From the NCBI GenBank assembly GCA_963800475.1, contig CAWDAZ010000002.1:372001-436000 (forward strand): a stretch of DNA of 64,000 bases, read 5' to 3'. The translations under genes and the position numbers were made by a program. This document shows positions 8,060 through 14,674 of this stretch, one piece after another (within the stretch, counting starts at the first letter, position 1; each line of letters starts with the position of its first letter). The DNA is from Palsa-465 sp963800475 (GTDB lineage: Bacteria; Actinomycetota; Thermoleophilia; Solirubrobacterales; Solirubrobacteraceae). The notes below the pieces were generated by a model. The model saw only the letters and a list, made by a program, of their open reading frames with translations. It ran no database searches and was not told where the DNA came from.

Positions 8060-8458
8060 GTGCGCGTCCTCAACTTCTACTCGTCGGTGTTCGCCGACCA
8101 GCTTCGGCGTGGTCGCAAGACGGCGACGATCAGGCTCGGGGACAAGTCGCACAAGTACCGCAAGAACGACTGCGTGCTGGTCACGATCGGCTACCAGCAT
8201 TCTCCACGGGAGAAGATCTTCAACGCCGTGATCGACCAGGTCGAGGTCAAGCGGGTTCGCGACCTCTCGCCCCGGGACATCGAGCACGACAACCCCGAGT
8301 TCAGGCGGATCGACGAGATGGTCCACTTCCTCGAGCAGATCTACGGCCGCAAGGTCGAGCTGGAGGACACGGTCACCGTCGTGCGGTTCTCCCAGATCAT
8401 CGAGAACCCCCCGGAGATCCGCGACCGCATGCACGGGCTCGGCGGGGCCCGAAACTGA
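8060..8458 (+). CDS. ASCH-domain protein
   Basis: 132 aa. The early motif LRRGRKTATIRLGDKSHKYR, followed by NDCVLVTIG and a later DTVTVVRFSQI, is typical of the ASCH/PUA-like fold, where the Lys-Thr and Arg-x-Gly elements line a nucleic-acid or nucleotide-binding pocket. The family is thought to bind RNA; no specific substrate is known for this type. GTG 8060 is chosen since it places FYSSVFADQL, the normal N-terminal helix, near the start; the stretch upstream in frame overlaps the Nudix gene. It lies 11 nt after the Nudix stop, so CRP-Nudix-ASCH probably form one transcription unit. Confidence 0.75.
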   Translation: MRVLNFYSSVFADQLRRGRKTATIRLGDKSHKYRKNDCVLVTIGYQHSPREKIFNAVIDQVEVKRVRDLSPRDIEHDNPEFRRIDEMVHFLEQIYGRKVELEDTVTVVRFSQIIENPPEIRDRMHGLGGARN

Positions 8459-8544
8459 CGGGCCGGATGCCCGGCGGCGGTAGCTGCCGGCGCGACCGAA
8501 GCGGTCTCCCCCGGTAGCAGGAGCGGAGGAAGCGCCGGCCCGAA

Positions 8545-8630
8545 GCCGGATGCGGTCACTCCCGGCTCAGGGTGGGGTGGCCGGGAGCCGGATGCGGTCT
8601 CCCGCGCTGAGGGTGGGCGCTGAGGGCCGG
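8545..8630. repeat. Direct repeat, about 42 bp period, upstream of groES
   Basis: GCCGGATGCGGTC occurs at 8545-8557 and 8587-8599, each followed by a related CTCCCG...CTGAGGGTGGG-like stretch; a third, weaker relative (CGAAGCGGTCTCCC) lies near 8496-8510. The rest of 8459-8633 holds no convincing ORF. The repeats lie just upstream of the first CIRCE operator; no function is evident. Confidence 0.5.
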
Positions 8631-8633
8631 GCG

Positions 8634-8660
8634 CTGGCACTCCGACCAAGCGAGTGCCAA
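8634..8660. promoter_or_regulatory. CIRCE operator 1 (HrcA site)
   Basis: CTGGCACTC-N9-GAGTGCCAA, an inverted repeat with the exact CIRCE spacing (consensus TTAGCACTC-N9-GAGTGCTAA). It ends 8 bp before the -35 element of the groES promoter. HrcA repressor binds such sites in many bacteria; hrcA itself is not in the window. Confidence 0.85.
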
Positions 8661-8668
8661 GTCCCCCC

Positions 8669-8696
8669 TTGAATACCCATTCCTGCAAGCTATATT
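8669..8696 (+). promoter_or_regulatory. groESL promoter
   Basis: TTGAAT (8669-8674) and TATATT (8691-8696) are 16 bp apart, giving a predicted start near 8703. It is bracketed by two CIRCE palindromes, one just upstream of the -35 and one covering the start point, so repressor could block both polymerase entry and clearance. Confidence 0.7.
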
Positions 8697-8704
8697 CTCT
8701 GTAC

Positions 8705-8731
8705 TTGGCACTCTGGTGCTTAGAGTGCCAA
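8705..8731. promoter_or_regulatory. CIRCE operator 2 (HrcA site)
   Basis: TTGGCACTC-N9-GAGTGCCAA, a perfect 9-bp inverted repeat with a 9-nt spacer, beginning at or just after the predicted groES transcription start. In the transcript it would form a hairpin in the 5' leader, 35 nt upstream of the groES start codon. Confidence 0.9.
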
Positions 8732-8765
8732 GGCTTGTACAAGCTTCCCCCTACCGGAGGTCAAT

Positions 8766-9059
8766 ATGAAGTTGAAGCCCCTTGGCGATCGGCTGATCGT
8801 CCAGGCAATCGAGGCGGAGGAGACCACCGCGAGTGGCATCGTCCTGCCCGATACGGCCAAGGAGAAGCCGCAGAAGGGCAAGGTGCTTGCCGTCGGAGAA
8901 GGCAAGCTCAGCGAGGAGACCGGCAAGCGAGTCCCGTTGGATGTCGCTGAGGGTGACGAGGTCCTCTACAGCAAGTACGGCGGCACCGAGATCGAGGTGG
9001 ACGGCGAGGATCTGCTCGTCCTCCGTGAGTCCGACGTGCTGGCAAAGGTCCAGTCGTAA
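8766..9059 (+). CDS. groES: Co-chaperonin GroES
   Basis: 97 aa, the standard length. Begins MKLKPLGDRLIVQ and has the mobile loop (EETTASGIVLPDTAKEKPQ, residues about 18-36) and the roof/dome motif DEVLYSKYGGTEI. It caps the GroEL ring to close the folding chamber. A strong GGAGG lies at 8756-8760. Transcribed with groEL, 30 nt downstream, from the CIRCE-controlled promoter, so heat-inducible through HrcA by analogy. Confidence 0.98.
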   Translation: MKLKPLGDRLIVQAIEAEETTASGIVLPDTAKEKPQKGKVLAVGEGKLSEETGKRVPLDVAEGDEVLYSKYGGTEIEVDGEDLLVLRESDVLAKVQS

Positions 9060-9089
9060 GGGCCGCAAACCAGGAGAACTGAAAGAGAT

Positions 9090-10721
9090 ATGGCACACAA
9101 GGAACTGAAGTACGAAGCGGATGCCCGCAAGGCGCTCGAAGAGGGCGTCGACGCGGTAGCCAACGCCGTCAAGGTCACGCTCGGCCCGAAGGGCCGCTAC
9201 GTCGTCCTTGACAAGAAGTTCGGCGCCCCGACGATCACCAACGACGGCGTCACGATCGCGCGGGAGATCGAGGTCGAGGACGTCTTCCAGAACCAGGGCG
9301 CGCAGCTCGTCAGAGAAGTAGCTACGGCTACTAACGACGTCGCTGGGGATGGCACCACCACCGCGACGGTATTGGCCCAGGCGATCGTTCGCCAGGGTCT
9401 GAAGAACGTCGCCGCCGGGGCGAACCCGCTCGCGCTCAAGCGCGGCATCGAGAAGGCCGTCGACGACGTTGTTGCCACCATCGAGAAGCAGTCGGTGGAG
9501 ATCTCCGGCAAGGACCAGATCGCTCGCGTCGCGACGATCTCGGCCGGCGACGAGGAGATCGGCGACGTGATCGCCGACGCGATCGACAAGGTGGGCAAGG
9601 ACGGCGTGGTCAACGTCGAGGAGGGCCAGACGTTCGGTATGGACCTCGAGTTCACCGAGGGCATGCAGTTCGACAAGGGCTACATCTCGCCGTACATGGT
9701 CACCGACCAGGATCGGATGGAGGCGACCCTCGAGGATCCCTACATCCTGATCGCCAACCAGAAGATCGGCTCGGTCCGGGACGTACTTCCCGTGCTCGAG
9801 CAGACGATCCAGAGCGGGAAGCCGCTGCTGATCATCGCCGAGGACGTCGAGGGCGAGTCGCTCGCGACGCTGGTCGTCAACAAGCTCCGCGGCACGTTCA
9901 CCGGCGTCGCGGTCAAGGCACCCGGCTTCGGCGATCGCCGCAAGCGGATGCTCGAGGACATCGCGATCCTCACCGGCGGCGAGGTGATCACCGAGGAGAT
10001 GGGTCTCAAGCTCGAGAACACCCAGCTCTCGCAGCTCGGCCGCGCCCGCCGCGTGGTCGTCGCCAAGGACACCACGACGATCGTCGACGGTGCCGGTGAC
10101 CACGAGGCGATCAAGGGCCGGATCAACCAGATCAAGACCGAGATCGAGAACACCGACTCGGACTTCGATCGCGAGAAGCTCCAGGAGCGACTCGCGAAGC
10201 TGTCGGGCGGAGTTGCGGTCGTGAAGGTCGGCGCCGCCACCGAGACCGAGATGAAGGAGAAGAAGCACCGCGTCGAGGACGCGCTGCAGGCCACCCGCGC
10301 GGCCCTCGAGGAGGGCATCGTGCCGGGCGGCGGCGTGGCGCTGCTGGCCGCGCAGGACGCGATCAACGTCGACGCACTCGAGGATCCCGACGAGCGGACG
10401 GGCGCGAACATCGTCCATCGTGCGCTCGAGGAGCCGATGCGCCAGCTGGCTGAGAACGCTGGGCTGGAGGGTTCGGTCGTGGTCAACGACGTCCGCAAGG
10501 CGAAGAAGGGGCAGGGCCTCAACGCCGAGAGCGGCGAGATCGTCGACCTCGTCGCGGCGGGCATCATCGACCCGGCCATGGTCACGCGCTCGGCGCTCCA
10601 GAACGCTGCGTCAATCGCCAAGAACATCCTCACCACCGAGGCGATCGTCGCCGAGGTTCCCGAGAAGGACGGTGGCGGTGGCGGCGGCGGTGGCATGCCC
10701 GACATGTCGGGGATGATGTAG
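9090..10721 (+). CDS. groEL: Chaperonin GroEL (60 kDa)
   Basis: 543 aa, full length. Contains DGTTTATVLAQAIV (nucleotide-binding, with the catalytic Asp of GDGTT), VEEGQTFGMDLEF, and EEGIVPGGGVALL near residue 400. It ends in a Gly-rich run followed by MPDMSGMM, the Gly/Met tail characteristic of folding-competent GroEL; many actinobacterial second copies carry His-rich tails instead. ATP-driven folding of cytoplasmic proteins with GroES. AGGAG upstream of the ATG. A strong terminator follows. Being linked to groES and carrying the GGM tail, this is probably the housekeeping copy. Confidence 0.98.
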   Translation: MAHKELKYEADARKALEEGVDAVANAVKVTLGPKGRYVVLDKKFGAPTITNDGVTIAREIEVEDVFQNQGAQLVREVATATNDVAGDGTTTATVLAQAIVRQGLKNVAAGANPLALKRGIEKAVDDVVATIEKQSVEISGKDQIARVATISAGDEEIGDVIADAIDKVGKDGVVNVEEGQTFGMDLEFTEGMQFDKGYISPYMVTDQDRMEATLEDPYILIANQKIGSVRDVLPVLEQTIQSGKPLLIIAEDVEGESLATLVVNKLRGTFTGVAVKAPGFGDRRKRMLEDIAILTGGEVITEEMGLKLENTQLSQLGRARRVVVAKDTTTIVDGAGDHEAIKGRINQIKTEIENTDSDFDREKLQERLAKLSGGVAVVKVGAATETEMKEKKHRVEDALQATRAALEEGIVPGGGVALLAAQDAINVDALEDPDERTGANIVHRALEEPMRQLAENAGLEGSVVVNDVRKAKKGQGLNAESGEIVDLVAAGIIDPAMVTRSALQNAASIAKNILTTEAIVAEVPEKDGGGGGGGGMPDMSGMM

Positions 10722-10767
10722 GCGCGATCACCGCGAAGTACGCTTTCGCCTCAACAGGCGAGTGTCG

Positions 10768-10795
10768 AAAGGGCCCGGCTGACGCCGGGCCCTTT
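10768..10795 (+). terminator. Rho-independent terminator of groESL
   Basis: AAAGGGCCCGGC (10768-10779), loop TGAC, GCCGGGCCCTTT (10784-10795): a perfect 12-bp stem with a 4-nt loop, followed by TCTCGTTG. It separates groEL from the small SOS-box gene. Confidence 0.9.
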
Positions 10796-10883
10796 CTCGT
10801 TGTCGGCGCGAATTGCGGGCGAGTCCTTTCACATGGCGAAAGGAATCGCCGCGACTCGTGAGGACGGGGGACTTGACACTCAT

Positions 10884-10899
10884 ACGAACATATGTTCGT
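10884..10899. promoter_or_regulatory. LexA-binding SOS box (Gram-positive type)
   Basis: ACGAACATATGTTCGT is a perfect 16-bp palindrome containing CGAAC-N4-GTTCG, the actinobacterial/Bacillus LexA consensus. A TTGACA (10873-10878) lies 5 bp upstream. The box covers the first ATG of the following small gene (10892) and ends at its alternative GTG start (10898). Confidence 0.85.
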
Positions 10900-11221
10900 G
10901 ACGAGCGACGGCAACCCGTACGTGCGCTTCAAGCGTGCGCTCGAGACGGGCAACGAGGCGCTCGTCACCGCCGCGGCGCTCGAGCTGCCCAGGATCGCGC
11001 TCGAGGACGCGCTGCGCATCTGCCTCGTGCTCCGCACGGGCGACCCGGAGCGCTACGAGCGCGCCGCGGTGCGGTGGCTCGGTCGGTTCGCGCTGGAGGC
11101 GCGTCAGGTCACGATCGATGACCTGCGCCAAGCCGCCGACGCGCTGGCGGTGCTCCCGCAGCGAGCGGCGGAGGCGATGGAGCGGCTACAGCGCCTGTGC
11201 GTCGCCCACGGTGTCGGCTGA
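10892..11221 (+). CDS. Small helical protein of unknown function under a LexA box
   Basis: 109 aa from ATG 10892, or 107 aa from GTG 10898, which lies just inside the end of the SOS box. The sequence is almost entirely alpha-helical and Ala/Leu/Arg-rich: NPYVRFKRALETGNEALVTA, then LPRIALEDALRICLVLR, ERYERAAVRWLGRFALEARQ and LRQAADALAVLPQRAAEAME. No signal peptide, membrane segment or known domain is recognised. The SOS palindrome and TTGACA immediately upstream suggest DNA-damage induction. A start inside the LexA site would make the mRNA essentially leaderless. Coding is supported by strong codon bias in the third position and a uniform helical pattern. Not recognised; function unknown. Confidence 0.7.
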   Translation: MFVTSDGNPYVRFKRALETGNEALVTAAALELPRIALEDALRICLVLRTGDPERYERAAVRWLGRFALEARQVTIDDLRQAADALAVLPQRAAEAMERLQRLCVAHGVG

Positions 11222-11231
11222 CACATCGCGC

Positions 11232-11549
11232 TCAGGCGATCGAACGCGTGCGGCGGAACCGGCGGCGCCGGAATCCGGCGCCGGTCCCGCGCGCCACGAG
11301 CGTCGCGAGCAGCCCGCCCACGATCGCGTAGATGACCGCCGCCAAGCCCCAGTTGAGCGCCATGTGCAGCTTCGCGCCGCGGACCGGGAACACGTTGGCG
11401 AACGGACCGACCAGCCACGCTCCGGCGTCGTGGATGTCGCTGACGAGCGCGTTGGCGGGATTCGCGTCGAGCAGCCTCAGGATCACCGCCACCACGATAG
11501 TCGCGACGACCACCCCGGCGATGAATCGAATTGCACGTGCTAGTGCCAT
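11232..11549 (-). CDS. Small membrane protein
   Basis: 105 aa with two predicted membrane helices (about residues 8-26, FIAGVVVATIVVAVILRLL, and 64-84, LNWGLAAVIYAIVGGLLATL), an intervening segment VSDIHDAGAWLVGPF, and a strongly basic C-terminus (RRRRFRRTR). The pattern recalls small actinobacterial envelope-stress membrane proteins. A very strong ribosome-binding site (GGGAGGAGAGGT) precedes the ATG. Lies between the SOS-box gene and the CsbD gene. No enzymatic motif seen. Confidence 0.75.
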   Translation of the reverse strand: MALARAIRFIAGVVVATIVVAVILRLLDANPANALVSDIHDAGAWLVGPFANVFPVRGAKLHMALNWGLAAVIYAIVGGLLATLVARGTGAGFRRRRFRRTRSIA

Positions 11550-11596
11550 ACCTCTCCTCCCTTTGAGGCGCCTCCTCTATCGAGGCGCTACCCGCT

Positions 11597-11626
11597 CCCG
11601 CCGGCGGGGAATCCCACGCCGGCGGG
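11597..11626 (-). terminator. Hairpin downstream of csbD-like gene
   Basis: CCCGCCGGCG (11597-11606) pairs perfectly with CGCCGGCGGG (11617-11626); the 10-nt loop gggaatccca can itself add three base pairs. It begins 20 bases after the CsbD-like stop on the minus strand. There is no T tract, as is common in high-GC actinobacteria. Confidence 0.6.
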
Positions 11627-11646
11627 AACGGTCTGCAGTCACGGCG

Positions 11647-11811
11647 TCAATCGTCCGGGGTGACCTTGTCGGCGACCTTGTCGACCGTGTCCTTGACGGA
11701 CGACTTCGCCCGATCGACCTTGCCCTCGTTCTTGAGGTCCTTGTCGTCCGTGAGCGATCCGGCGGCCTCCTTGATCCTGCCGGCGGCTTCGTCGACGTGC
11801 TTGTCGGTCAT
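11647..11811 (-). CDS. CsbD-family stress protein
   Basis: 54 aa, highly charged: MTDKHVDEAAGRIKEAAGSL, followed by TDDKDLKNEGKVDRAKS and KDTVDKVADKV. The AAGRIKEAAG...G.VDRAK pattern is the CsbD signature; the family is a stress-induced set of small hydrophilic proteins of unknown mechanism. The start at 11811 is chosen for its AAAGGAGAG just upstream; a longer form from 11841 lacks a ribosome-binding site. Typical of general stress regulons in high-GC Gram-positives. Confidence 0.88.
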   Translation of the reverse strand: MTDKHVDEAAGRIKEAAGSLTDDKDLKNEGKVDRAKSSVKDTVDKVADKVTPDD

Positions 11812-11898
11812 GTCTCTCCTTTCGTAGCCGTGGTCGGTCACGGCCTACCCGCTCGGAGAGCCGCCGATGCCGTCAGCGAGCCGACACCGGCCCGAGGC

Positions 11899-13095
11899 TC
11901 ATCCGGCGTGAGATGCGTGCACCCGCTCGAGCGCCGAGTAGACCTCGAGCGTCCGCCGTGCGACCTCGACCCAGTCGAAGCGCAGCACGTGGTCGCGGGC
12001 GTCGGCGACGACGCGCTCCCGCGCCTGCTCGTCGGCCAGGAACCGCTCGAGGATCTCCTGGAGGGCATCGGAGTCCCGCGACGGAAACCTGACGCCGACG
12101 GTCCCGTCGCCTGGGACAACTTCGCGCAGCCCGCCCGTGTCGGCCACCACGCACAGGCATCCGGACGCCATCGCCTCGAGCGCGACCAGGCCGAACGGCT
12201 CGTAGATCGACGGGACGATCACGATCTCGGCGACCCGGTACAGCGAGTGCAGCATGTCGTCGCCGACCCAGCCGACGAACGAGCCGTAGCGCCGAAGCCC
12301 CAGCCGGCGCGCCTGCAGCTTGAGCTCGGCCTCCGCGGTGCCGGTGCCGGCGACCACGAACCGCACGTTCCCGAGCCGCTTGACGACCGGCGCCAGCGCG
12401 TCGAGCGCCAGGTGGAAGCCCTTCTCGTACACGAGCCGGCCGACCAGCAGCACCAGTCGCTCGTCGGGGCGCGCGTACTTGGCCCGCAGTCCTTCGAGGT
12501 CGTCGACGACCGGCTCGAGGTCGCGCGGGTCGATCCCGTTCGGAATCACGGTGACCTTCGAGGGGCGGACCCCGAACACGCTCGCGACGTGGCCGCGCAT
12601 GTAGCGCGAGCACGTGATCACCCGGTCGGCGCGCCGCACCATCGCGCGCTCGGAGCCGTGGATGTGGGACTGCGGGTGTTTCTGCACCCAGCCCTGATGC
12701 CTTCCGTATTCGGTCGCGTGGACCGTCGTGACCCACGGCAGCCGGTGGCGCCGCGCCAGCCGCTCGGCGGCCTTCGCGACGAGCCAGTCGTGGGAGTGCA
12801 CGAGCGCGAACTCGAGCCGCTCGCACAGCTCTTCACCGAGCGCGCGCATGTCGCCGTTCATCTCGTCGACCCAGCGCACGAACGCGCCCACGTCCTTCGG
12901 GAACGGCGGCTCGGCGACGCGATGGACAACCACTCCGTGGCGGTCCTCCTCCGCCGGGAGATGACCGCCGCCGCGCGTCAGCACGTGCACCTCGACCCCT
13001 TCCGCGACCAGATGCTCAGCGAGCTTGCGGACGTGGCGAGCCAGCCCGCCCTCGATCACGGGCGGGTACTCCCACGAAATCAGCAGAACGCGCAT
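11899..13095 (-). CDS. GT4 glycosyltransferase, glycogen synthase / maltose-1-phosphate synthase-like
   Basis: 398 aa GT-B fold enzyme. N-terminal Rossmann region MRVLLISWEYPPVIEGGLAR has the Gly-rich loop that contacts the donor, and HDWLVAKAA follows near residue 115. C-terminal domain motifs: TVIPNGIDPRDL, LLVGRLVYEKGFHLALDAL, and the donor-binding E-X7-E region SIYEPFGLVALEAMASG. Close in type to actinobacterial GlgM/GlgA (Rv1212c-like), which use ADP-glucose to make maltose-1-phosphate or extend glucan. With the glgE operon in the same window a GlgM role fits, but a short-chain glycogen synthase cannot be excluded. Single gene; ATG start right at the family N-terminus. Confidence 0.82.
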   Translation of the reverse strand: MRVLLISWEYPPVIEGGLARHVRKLAEHLVAEGVEVHVLTRGGGHLPAEEDRHGVVVHRVAEPPFPKDVGAFVRWVDEMNGDMRALGEELCERLEFALVHSHDWLVAKAAERLARRHRLPWVTTVHATEYGRHQGWVQKHPQSHIHGSERAMVRRADRVITCSRYMRGHVASVFGVRPSKVTVIPNGIDPRDLEPVVDDLEGLRAKYARPDERLVLLVGRLVYEKGFHLALDALAPVVKRLGNVRFVVAGTGTAEAELKLQARRLGLRRYGSFVGWVGDDMLHSLYRVAEIVIVPSIYEPFGLVALEAMASGCLCVVADTGGLREVVPGDGTVGVRFPSRDSDALQEILERFLADEQARERVVADARDHVLRFDWVEVARRTLEVYSALERVHASHAG

Positions 13096-13128
13096 CGGGC
13101 GGCCCGCACGCTAACGGACCGGCACGGG

Positions 13129-13941
13129 CTACGACGCCACGCTGGCTGGCTGACCGGCCAGCGGCGGGAAGTTGGGCGACCGGCGCTCGACGAAGCTCTG
13201 AACTCCCTCCGCGAAGTCCGGCCGCCCGAACGACTCGGCCATCAGCCGGTTGGCCTCCTCGACGGTCTCGTCGATCGTGCGCTCGTAGTCGGCGTACACC
13301 TGCCGCTTCATGTCGGCCATGCTTGCCGGCGAGCACTCGGCCGCAAGCATTCGGGCGTACTCGAGCGTCTGCTCGACCACGCGGCCGTCCTCGACCGACC
13401 AGTTGGCGAGGCCCATCTCGGCCGCCTCCTTGCCGAGCACGATCCGGCCCGACAGCAGCAGGTCGAGCGCGCGTGCGGGGCCGATCAGCCGCGGCAGGAT
13501 CCACGACAGCCCGTGCTCGGCGACCAGCCCGCGCCGCGCGAACGCCGTCGTCAGCTTCGCCTCGGAGGCCACGAACCGCAGGTCGCACATCAGCGCGTGC
13601 ACGAGCCCGAGCCCGGCGCACGGCCCGTTGATCGCCGCGATCACCGGCTTCGGGATCGTCTGCGCGTAGGTCACCGGGCGGGAGTCGTGCGCGGTGCTGC
13701 TGGCGCCCTCGACGTCGCCGCCGGCCAGCGACTGCAGATTCTGCATGTCCGCCCCGGCGCAGAATCCGCGCCCGGCGCCGGTCAGCACGATCGCGCGGAC
13801 ATCGTCGCGGCCGGCGCACTCGTCGAGCAGATCGAAGTAGCGCGTCTGCATCTCCGCCGTCCACGCGTTGAGGCGGTCGGGGCGGTTGAACGTAAGCACC
13901 GCCACGCCGTCGTCCATCTCGCACAGCACGACGTCGGTCAT
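13129..13941 (-). CDS. Enoyl-CoA hydratase/isomerase (crotonase) family protein
   Basis: 270 aa. Crotonase fold motifs: VAVLTFNRPDRLNAW near the start, oxyanion-hole segments GRGFCAGADMQ (about 65-75) and INGPCAGLGLVHALMCDLRF (about 107-126). The usual catalytic Glu of GGG-E hydratases is not at its normal place: the second loop reads GPCAGLGLVHAL, with ARRGLVAEHGLSWILPRL further on (Glu-His). That points to an isomerase or hydratase of the PaaG/ECI-like kind rather than a classic short-chain hydratase. A GGAGGAG precedes the ATG. It follows the VOC gene with only 2 nt between, so they are co-transcribed. Confidence 0.88.
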   Translation of the reverse strand: MTDVVLCEMDDGVAVLTFNRPDRLNAWTAEMQTRYFDLLDECAGRDDVRAIVLTGAGRGFCAGADMQNLQSLAGGDVEGASSTAHDSRPVTYAQTIPKPVIAAINGPCAGLGLVHALMCDLRFVASEAKLTTAFARRGLVAEHGLSWILPRLIGPARALDLLLSGRIVLGKEAAEMGLANWSVEDGRVVEQTLEYARMLAAECSPASMADMKRQVYADYERTIDETVEEANRLMAESFGRPDFAEGVQSFVERRSPNFPPLAGQPASVAS

Positions 13942-13943
13942 TC

Positions 13944-14609
13944 CTACTCCTCCTCGTAGTCGTCGAACCTGAACCGTACGCCTCCGGCCTCGAACGGGTC
14001 TCCCCATTGACCGCCGATCACGATCTCGACGAGCCCTCGCTCGTCCGCGTCGCCGACGATCTCGACGCCGGCATCCACCAACTGCCCGCCGAGCACCGTC
14101 TCCCAGCGGGCGCTCACGCCCTCCGGGTCGGCGACCGCCACTTTCGCTCCCGCGACCCGCAACGGCGCGCTCCGCGCCTCCCAGTCCGGCCCACCCCAAC
14201 GCCAGGCCGCCGGGGGATCGGGCTGGCTGAGCGACACAATCGCGCCGCGCATGTCGGCCGGGTGCAGGTGGACCTCGCGCATGTCGTCGAGCTCCACCTC
14301 GAACACCTCCCGAACGCCCAGCGAGCGCACCCGTTCGCGCGCGGCGTCCAGGTCGTCGAGCTGGAACATCGTCATGTACCCGCAGTCGCCGCCGCGGCGC
14401 TCGATCAGGCGCCCGGCCGCGGTATCGTCGCGGACCGGCGAGACGACTTCGAGGAACGTGTCGCCGAGGCAGAACACCGCGTTGCGCAGCCCAAAGTGCC
14501 CGACGCCGGGATCGGCGAACGGGTCGCGCAACCCGAGCCGTTCGGTCAGCTCGGCGGTGACCGCGTCGAGGTCGCGGGCGGCGATCACCGCCTGGCGGAG
14601 ACGGAGCAT
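13944..14609 (-). CDS. VOC-family (glyoxalase-like) protein
   Basis: 221 aa. Two beta-alpha-beta-beta-beta units of the vicinal oxygen chelate fold: first LRQAVIAARDLDAVTAELTE...VFCLGDTFLEVVSP with a YMTMFQLDD strand, second PLRVAGAKVAVADPEGVSAR...GLVEIVIGG. The N-terminal lineage resembles glyoxalase-like domain proteins that accompany fatty acyl-CoA enzymes in actinobacteria. The metal-binding set is incomplete by eye, so activity is uncertain. Upstream member of a two-gene operon with the crotonase. Confidence 0.75.
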   Translation of the reverse strand: MLRLRQAVIAARDLDAVTAELTERLGLRDPFADPGVGHFGLRNAVFCLGDTFLEVVSPVRDDTAAGRLIERRGGDCGYMTMFQLDDLDAARERVRSLGVREVFEVELDDMREVHLHPADMRGAIVSLSQPDPPAAWRWGGPDWEARSAPLRVAGAKVAVADPEGVSARWETVLGGQLVDAGVEIVGDADERGLVEIVIGGQWGDPFEAGGVRFRFDDYEEE

Positions 14610-14674
14610 CCCCGAGACCCTACCGCCGTCGGTGGGCCCCGGGGATATTGCCGTCGTCCTACTTCAGAACGGCC

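Noticed and set aside
8751..10418. 555-codon frame antisense to groEL
   Set aside because: Lies wholly under groES/groEL and lacks any start region or domain of its own.
11332..13959. Very long open frame antisense to the GT4 synthase and crotonase genes
   Set aside because: The opposite strand carries full-length, well-conserved proteins. The plus frame is Arg/Ala/His-rich low-complexity sequence typical of GC-driven antisense openness.
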